From Agapanthus africanus (Eukaryota > Streptophyta > Magnoliopsida > Asparagales > Amaryllidaceae), in the NCBI GenBank assembly GCA_030015575.1, contig CM057347.1:511689176-511753175 (forward strand): a stretch of DNA of 64,000 nucleotides, in the 5' to 3' direction. Shown here one piece after another: positions 58,171 through 64,000 of this stretch. The first letter of the stretch is position 1, and each line of letters begins with the position of its first letter. A program made the position numbers and the translations under genes. The notes below the pieces were generated by a model. It made no database searches and was not told where the DNA came from. It saw only the letters and a list, made by a program, of their open reading frames with translations.

Positions 58171-59392
58171 GAGATTTGGCACAGCTTCTTTGAATTTGTT
58201 CCCTTTTTCTTTTCTGAGTGTTGAGCACTATTGAGTCATGTTGGATCACGTGAGGCCTCCCCAAAGGCTGAAAGCTGACTCTGTTTTATTCTCTTTTGAA
58301 AAGTGCTACGCACTATTAAGGGGTCACGTGATGTCACGTGTGACACCCTAAAATAGAAACTGCTTTGGGTTTTTTCCCCCTTTCTCTTTTATAAGTGCTG
58401 AGCACTTCTTAGGGGTCACGTGAGACGCTCCAAAAATAGGGTTTATTCCCTTTTCTCTTTTATAAGTGCTGAGCACTTCTCAGGGTCCACGTGACTAGAT
58501 TTCAGTCTTTCCCTTTTTTTGTTCCTCAAAGGTATTCACGTGGGGACATGTGAGCTTTTGTTGTGTAACATTGAACACTACTATGCATCACCAGGCTGTT
58601 CTTCTATGGTTTTGAGGAATCAGGTTCCCCTTTTGTTCTTTGCAGGGATTATATTCTTTTTAAAGGGTTAAACCCTAGTTTCAGAGGAATTAAATTTCCA
58701 TATGTTTTGTAAGAGTTAAACTCTTTTGGACTCTGTTCTTTCTCTTAGGTTTTGGATCTGCATGACAGAATCTCCCCGATGAGAATTAAATTCTCAACTT
58801 GTGGGGAGATCTGCTTCCGCAGATTTTAACTAGAGGAAGAACTAAGTTCTTTTGAGAAGAGTTAAACTCTTGGTTTGAGAATTAAATTCTCTTTTTTGTG
58901 AGAGCTTTTGGGAGGGGTTCCTCTTCTTAGAGAATTAAATTCTCTCTCTATTTTTTTCTCTCTCCCTCTGTGTCTATGTGTCTTCCTTCTTTTTGAACTT
59001 TAAGTTTATGGGGGGGGGGTCTTCCCTCTTTCTCCCTAAAACTTGGTTTTTATTTATAGGAGAAAGAAAAGAATCAGTTTGTTCAGCCAATCTCTCATTG
59101 AGAGATTTTGATTGATTTTATAACCAACATGATCTTTTAGATCACTCGGTGAATTTTATTTACCGTTGGATTTTTAATCCAAAGACTTCTATTTCACATA
59201 AGATATTTCATTTGTTGTTCCTGAAAAATTTTAGGAAAATATTTCCTTGCACAGAAACTTTCTATAAATTGGTTATTTTTAATCACCATTGGATTTTTAA
59301 TCCAACGGTGCTCCCTTTTACAGAGTGTAATCTTATTTGTTAGGAAAGATCTAAGGAAATATTTTTCAAATTAGAGTTTTTGATTCCTTTTA

Positions 59393-59635
59393 ATTAGAAT
59401 TTAATTCTATTAGTTCAGAGGGTTCAACAGTCTATCACGTGTTGGCACGTGACCTTACCAATTAAGCATTTAATTAGAATTTAATTCTATTAGTTCAGAG
59501 GGCTCAGAAACCCATCACGTGTTGGCATGTGACCCCACAGATTAAGCATAAAGTTTCTGATTAGAATTTAATTCTATTAGTTCAGAGGGCTCAGGAACCC
59601 ATCACGTGTTGGCACGTGACCTCACCAATTAAGCA
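59393..59635. repeat. Triplicated U3 unit (T4)
   Basis: Three units of about 70-95 bp begin with the palindrome-containing TTAGAATTTAATTCTATTAG and contain a CACGTGTTGGCACGTG dyad and 'attaagca'. Being just upstream of the TATA box in the element's direction, they may act as promoter repeats. Confidence 0.8.
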
Positions 59636-59822
59636 TCTCCAATTGTTTATTTCATTCAGGCACCTATAAACTCTGCCTATAAAGGTCACGTGTTTACACG
59701 TGAGGCCCAATTTTTAGTTCAGTTCTGCCAAACACAGCGCCTATCACGTGTTAGCACGTGATGCTCCACTTGGGGGATTTCTCCGTTGCTCCATATATTT
59801 ATTTATTTTCCGTAAGGGAACA

Positions 59823-59974
59823 TGTCTCATAAAGTTTTTTCTTTTTACGAGTCGAGAGGATCTCGTAGGTGTAATTTCTACATAGGGGTCATGAGGACTC
59901 TTAAATGCATTTTCTTTTGAGAGTCGTAAGGATCTCACAAGTGAGTTTTCTTTTTATGGGTTGATAGGTTCGTA
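59823..59974. repeat. Constant-loop hairpin units at the 3' end of T4
   Basis: Units such as TTTACGAG-tcgagaggat-CTCGTAGG and GAGAGTCGTAAGGATCTCA carry the TCG(T/A)(G/A)AGGAT loop found in the arrays at 62331-62470 and 62690-62835. Confidence 0.6.
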
Positions 59975-61420
59975 TGTTGACTTATTTCCGAGTCGAAGCA
60001 TTGCTTTACGACAGGGAGATCATGGGTTGATATATTTCTGAGACGGAGCATTGCTCCGGCGGGGGGTTAGGGGTTGACATGTTTTCGAGTCGAAATGTTT
60101 CTTTACGACAGGGAGGTCAGGGGTTGACATGTATCCGAGTCGAAGCGTTGCTTTACGACAGGGAGGTCAAGATTTGGCATGTATCCAAGTCGAAGCGTTG
60201 CTTGACGACAGGGAGGTCAGGGATTGACATGTATCCAAGTTGAAGCGTTGCTTTATGACAGGGAGGTCAGGGTTTGACATGTATCCGAGTCGAAGCGTTG
60301 CTTTACGACAGGGAGGTCAGGGTTTGACATGTATCCGAGTCGAAGTGTTTCTTTACGACAGGGAGGTCAGGGTTTGACATGTATCCGAGTCGAAGCGTTG
60401 CTTTACGACAGGGAGGTCAGGGTTTGACATGTATCCGAGTCGAAGCATTGCTTTACGACACGGAGGTTAGGGTTTGACATGTATCCGAGTCGAAGCGTTG
60501 CTTTACGACAGGGAGGTCAAGGTTTGACATGTATCTAAGTCGAAGCGTTGCTTTATGACAGGGAGGTCAAGGTTTGGTATGTATCCGAGTCGAAGCGTTG
60601 CTTTACGACAGGGAGGTCAGGGGTTGACATGTATCCGAGTCGAAGCGTTGCTTTACGACAGGGAGGTTTGGGGTTGACATGTATCCGAGGAGAAGCATTG
60701 CTTTACGACAAGGAGGTCAGGGTTTGACATGTATCCGAGTCGAAGCACTGCTTGATGACAAGGAGGTCAAGGGTTGACATGTATCCGAGTCGAAGCACTG
60801 CTTGATGACAAGGAGGTCAAGGGTTGACATGTATCCAAGTCGAAGCGCTGCTTGACGACAAGGAGGTCAGAGGTTGACATGTATCCAAGTCGAAGCGCTG
60901 CTTGCCGACAAGAAGGTCAGGGGTTGACTTGTATCCGAGTCGAAGCGTTGCTTGACGACAAGGAGGTCAGGATTTGACATGTATCCGAGTCGAAGCGTTG
61001 CTTTACGACATGGAGGTCAGGGGTTGACATGTATCCGAGTCGAAGCGTTTCTTTACGACAGGGAGGTTAGGGTTTGACATGTATCTGAGTCGAAGCGTTG
61101 CTTTACGACAGGGAGGTCAGGGTTTGATATGTATCCGAGTCGAAGCATTTCTTTACGACAAAGAGGTCAGGGTTTGACATGTATCTGAGTCGAAGCATTG
61201 CTTTACGACAAGGAGGTCAGGGTTTGATAAGTATCCGAGTCGAAGTGCTGCTTGACGACAAGGAGGTCAGGGGTTGACATGTATCCAAGTCGAAGCGTTG
61301 CTTGACGACAAGGAGGTCAGGGGTTGACATGTATCCAAGTCGAAGCGTTGCTTGCCGACAAGGAGGTCATGGGTTGACATGTATCCAAGTCGAAGCATTG
61401 ATTAACGACAAGGAGGTCAT
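59975..61420. repeat. 50-bp tandem repeat array in the T4 3' region
   Basis: About 29 head-to-tail copies of a 50-bp unit containing 'gacatgtatccgagtcgaag' and 'gttgctttacgacagggagg'. Units differ by a few bases. Two variant groups interleave: CTTTACGACAGGGAGG mostly in the left two thirds, and CTTGACGACAAGGAGG mostly on the right. Each unit holds AAGC-gtt-GCTT; one unit (about 60030) has GGAGC-att-GCTCC instead. The array lies between integrase and the 3' LTR, where Tat-group elements are known to carry tandem repeats. Confidence 0.95.
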
Positions 61421-63208
61421 TGGCTGACTCTAGGTTGTCTGTGAACCGTAGAGTTTTGGAACTGGGGACTTTGTCGTGGCTCCGATTGGTGATGTCGCGT
61501 TCGTGTCCTGCTGGAATGAGGAGGAACGCCGTTGTTGATCTTCTAGGATGCAGATGTTGTTGTCGAGATTTGGAACTAGGGGCTCTACCATGGCTCCGTT
61601 TCGTTGTGACCCTGAGGTTGGTTGTTGATGTTATATTTGCATCCTGCCGGAGTTGAGAAGGAACGCCGTGTTGCTCTTTTGGGATGTTGATGTTTTCGTC
61701 GAGATCTGATCCTCCTTTTGACAGAGTTTGGTGGGACAATATGATTCCCTTTTTTTTGTGCCCATGGATTGTATACAGGGGTCGATGTGGACTCATCTGC
61801 AGGGCAAAAAATTCATTCTATTTTTTTCCTTTCCGTGATGCTCTATCATTTCAGTTTTTTATATCGCGAAAGTCACGATTGCCCAATCATTTCGGCTATT
61901 TCTCGTGGTGCCTAATCATTTCGGCTATTTTTCTTTTTATTCGTTGCTTTTTATTGCGAGTTGCCCAATCATTTCGGCTGTTTTGTATGCATATATTTTA
62001 CTTGCTGATTTTGTTGCAAGTTGCCCTATCATTTCGGCTATTTCATATGCATTTATAGCTCACTGACTTTTGCCGCGAGTATGGAACCTGGAATCTGGTG
62101 CCGATCCTAGCATCAGCATTGCTGCGACTGGAATATTGCCAGGAGCGAATCATCATTTGCCGTGAAAGGGCTTGGAATTTGTTACCGATTTAGGCATCAA
62201 CATCGCTGCTACTGGAATGTTGCCATGAGCGAATCATCATTTGCCTTTGTCGGTTCGAACAAAGGTGGCTTAGCAAACAGGGTTAAGATCTTGTCGACTA
62301 AGGCTTTTGACTTCATGAGCCGTAAGGGTCTCATAAAGGTATTTCTCTCTACGAGTCGTGAGGATCTTGTAAGTGTAATTCTCCTTAAGAATCGTGAGGA
62401 TCCTTAAGTGCGTATTCCCTTATAAGTCGTAAGGATCTTATAAGGGTGTTTTCTCCTTATAAGTCGAAGGGACTTACAAGTGTTTGTTCACCGAATAGGG
62501 GGACTTCGCGCCATTGGTGGAACTTGGTGGGGGAGACGTTTATTTGTGCCTGTGGATTGTATACAAGGGTCAATATTGAACCGTTTATAGGGCAAATTGG
62601 GGTGTATGATGGCTTAAGAACAGGTTTAGTTCCCTATAGCTTAAGGCTTTTGAACTCTTATAAGCCGTGAGGGTCTCATAAGGGGATTCTCCTTACGAGT
62701 CTAGAGGATCTCGTAAGTGTAACTTCTCCTTAGGAATCGTGAGGATCCCTAAGTGTGTTGCTCCTTTGTGAGTCGTAAGGATCTTACGCAGGTATTTTCT
62801 TCCTACAAGGTCGAGAGGACCTTGCAAGTGTGCATGAATTTTAATGAGTCTGCGCCTTTTCGGGTTTTCACAAACTCGCCGGTAGCCCTGCTGTTTTTAC
62901 TCACGGAGCCCTTTCGGGTTTTCATCCGTGCTCATCTCGCTTATGGACGTACCGCATTTTTTTTTGCGTCAGCCCTAGGATGCTGCGGTTTGTAGTAGTT
63001 TAAGGACATCTCGGTCCGTCGTTAGTTTTAGGACATCTCGATCCATCGTTAGTTTTAGGATATCTCGGTCCGTTGTTAATTTTAGGACATCTCGGTCCGT
63101 TATCTTGGAGGCGGGGTTTTGCTAGGCACTACTTACAGGGTTTGGACACAGGAAGATAGCGAGCGGACATAGGCGTCGTCATCTATCATTAACCTGGTTC
63201 GTGATTCG
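61421..63208. other. T4 3' untranslated region, repeat-rich, no gene
   Basis: There is no convincing frame on either strand. Contents: two imperfect ~120-bp units (61450-61680, 'ttggaactRgggRct...atggctccg'); five copies of an AATCATTTCGGCTATTT phrase (61850-62045); two ~85-bp units (62080-62240, 'gcgaatcatcatttgcc'); two hairpin arrays (62331-62470, 62690-62835); and four copies of TTTTAGGACATCTCGGTCCG (63000-63110). The phrase GGATTGTATAC also occurs in the T LTRs. Confidence 0.7.
62331..62835. repeat. Two arrays of variable-arm, constant-loop hairpins (T4)
   Basis: Units of about 38 bp have the form arm-TCGTGAGGAT-arm'-spacer. Perfect arms: CTTATAAG/CTTATAAG (about 62430-62455) and CTTACGAG/CTCGTAAG (about 62692-62717). 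Near-perfect: CTTAAG/CTTAAG and CTTAGG/CCTAAG. Some units are imperfect. The two arrays are separated by about 220 bp. Confidence 0.75.
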
Positions 63209-64000
63209 TCATGCGTAGTATTTTTTCAGGAACCGGTCGTTTATTGGCCGGAAGGGTCTTTCGCCATGCATATCCATGAGCAAGTAAGCCCCACCTTGGT
63301 AGACTTTGTCTATGATATATGGGACCTCATAATTCGGCTTGAATTTCCCCCGTTTGGCACGATTGGGGATCATGGGCCTCTTGACCACTAGCACGAGTTC
63401 GCCTTGGCGAAACGTTCTCGGCCTAGTCAATCCCTCATATGAGCGCTTCATCTTTGCTTTATGAGCCTCCAAGTTTTGCTGCGCCATGAGCCGAGTTTCA
63501 TTGAGAGCGTCGAGCTCCTCAAGTCGAAGATGAGCATTCTCTTCGTATGTTAACTCGTAATGAACCGCCACTCGTAGAGAGGGCATCTCTATCTCCAAGG
63601 GGAGTACCGCTTCAGTGTCGAATACCAATGCATATGGCGTTGTGTTTGTGGCCGTTTTGAACGTGGTCCGATACGCCCAGAGAGCTTCATACAGTCTCTC
63701 GTGCCAGTCCTTCTTATTTTTGGGCACCATCTTCTTTATGATCTTCGTCAAGATCTTGTTGAAAGCCTCGGCTAGACTGTTAGCTCGAGGATTGTAGACA
63801 GAAGAGTATCTCCAATCTATGTTATGCTGCTGTACGAAGTGGCTGATTCTGTGACTTCTGTAGGCCGGCCCGTTATCGGAGATAACCCGTCGCGGAGTGC
63901 CGAACCGATAGATGATGTGTGTCTTGAAGAAATGGAGAATATTTTCTGTCTTCACTTCTCTTAGCGGTATGGCCTCAGCCCACTTAGAAAAGTAATCGGT
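63209..64000 (-). CDS. pol: Tat-like integrase, C-terminal part of T4 pol (partial)
   Basis: The frame is open from the window edge (64000) to a stop at 63209, so the start is not in view. It begins TDYFSKWAEAIPLREVK, whose Asp is the first catalytic residue of the DDE core. The second Asp is in VISDNGPAYRS (about 63895) and the Glu in ANSLAEAFNKIL (about 63780). The C-terminal part has the usual Ty3/gypsy pattern: LWAYRTTFKTATNTTPY, then GELVLVVKRPM, GKFKPNYEVPY and the end PINDRFLKKYYA. The enzyme would insert element cDNA into the host genome. No stop or frameshift is seen in this part. No chromodomain follows, consistent with the Tat group rather than chromoviruses. Confidence 0.93.
   Translation of the reverse strand, partial: TDYFSKWAEAIPLREVKTENILHFFKTHIIYRFGTPRRVISDNGPAYRSHRISHFVQQHNIDWRYSSVYNPRANSLAEAFNKILTKIIKKMVPKNKKDWHERLYEALWAYRTTFKTATNTTPYALVFDTEAVLPLEIEMPSLRVAVHYELTYEENAHLRLEELDALNETRLMAQQNLEAHKAKMKRSYEGLTRPRTFRQGELVLVVKRPMIPNRAKRGKFKPNYEVPYIIDKVYQGGAYLLMDMHGERPFRPINDRFLKKYYA

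Larger units (their letters stand above)
56454..59822 (-). mobile_element. 3' LTR of Tat-like element T4
   Basis: About 3.4 kb, TGTTTACCGCCG...AAGGGAACA. It holds the conserved end block, GGAC/AGAT hairpins (57020-57210), the large 58-bp tandem array (57480-58170), the TTAAA-centred palindromes, the minus-strand TATA (59051-59060) and a U3 triplication (59393-59635). It lies inside the T3 3' region. Its right flank lacks the C-rich tract of T2 and T3, having instead A/T-rich sequence, so T4 belongs to a different subfamily in its internal 3' part. Confidence 0.85.

Noticed and set aside
59975-61420. Regular repeat array as a possible CRISPR array
   Set aside because: Units are contiguous 50-bp direct repeats without unique spacers, in plant retroelement DNA; this is a tandem satellite-like repeat.
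61317-61796. Minus-strand frame of 159 codons in the T4 3' region
   Set aside because: Part of it translates the 50-bp repeat, the rest the 120-bp repeats; low-complexity output and no domain.
1-64000. tRNA, rRNA or host protein-coding genes
   Set aside because: None recognised by motif or structure; every convincing frame belongs to a mobile element.

Overview
The window is a stretch of flowering-plant nuclear DNA made almost entirely of nested LTR retrotransposons. I find no host gene, tRNA or rRNA. The plant affiliation rests on the element types: Ty1/copia of the BARE/Angela kind with a tRNA-iMet primer site, a Ty3/gypsy chromovirus of the Tekay/Del kind, and Ty3/gypsy elements of the Tat/Retand kind. 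The species cannot be told from the sequence. Names used below are mine: T1-T4 are Tat-like elements, all on the minus strand; V1 and V2 are chromovirus pieces; C1-C3 are copia pieces.

Layout. 1-~1975: end of a BARE-like LTR (C1). ~1976-5972: decayed gag of T1 (minus), with its primer site at 5951-5967 and its complete 5' LTR at 5973-9597. T1 sits in the protease region of a chromovirus (V1), whose 3' half runs 9598-15866 (RT, RNase H, integrase, chromodomain, 3' LTR). Then come AT-rich DNA with a small MITE (16083-16440) and an inverted truncated chromovirus LTR (V2, 17752-19855). V2 is broken by T2: 3' LTR 19856-23189, then a plus-strand (antisense to T2) gene for a plant-mobile-domain-like protein. 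That gene is split by a complete dead copia element, C2 (26132-36140, minus, target duplication CAGCG). An unclassified repeat-like tract follows (~37400-40527). T3 begins inside it (3' LTR 40528-53043), and that LTR is split by a very young copia element, C3 (41854-51663, plus, target duplication ATATG). T3's antisense slot (53309-56058) holds different, unrecognised genes. T4 begins inside T3's 3' region at 56454: LTR to 59822, a 50-bp tandem array (59975-61420), a repeat-rich 3' untranslated tract, and the C-terminal part of a minus-strand integrase running off the window (63209-64000).

Functionally the window is a stack of self-copying elements. C3 keeps intact-looking protease, integrase, reverse transcriptase and RNase H motifs but has lost gag, although its two LTRs look nearly identical. 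It therefore probably moved recently using capsid protein from another copy. C2, T1 gag and V1 are clearly dead.

The most unusual signal is in the T-family LTRs and 3' regions and in the copia leaders. They are packed with short hairpins in which a constant core or loop is flanked by arms that differ from copy to copy but stay complementary. Examples are AGTGTTAAACACT, GAGAATTAAATTCTC, GGACATCATAGTCC/AGACATCATAGTCT and CACGTG dyads. In several series a base pair switches on both sides at once. The two copia leaders share an ordered set of three hairpins around the same apical motif (TTGATTAT..GTCAA), also with paired substitutions. This looks like selection on RNA structure, or a palindrome-making mutation process.
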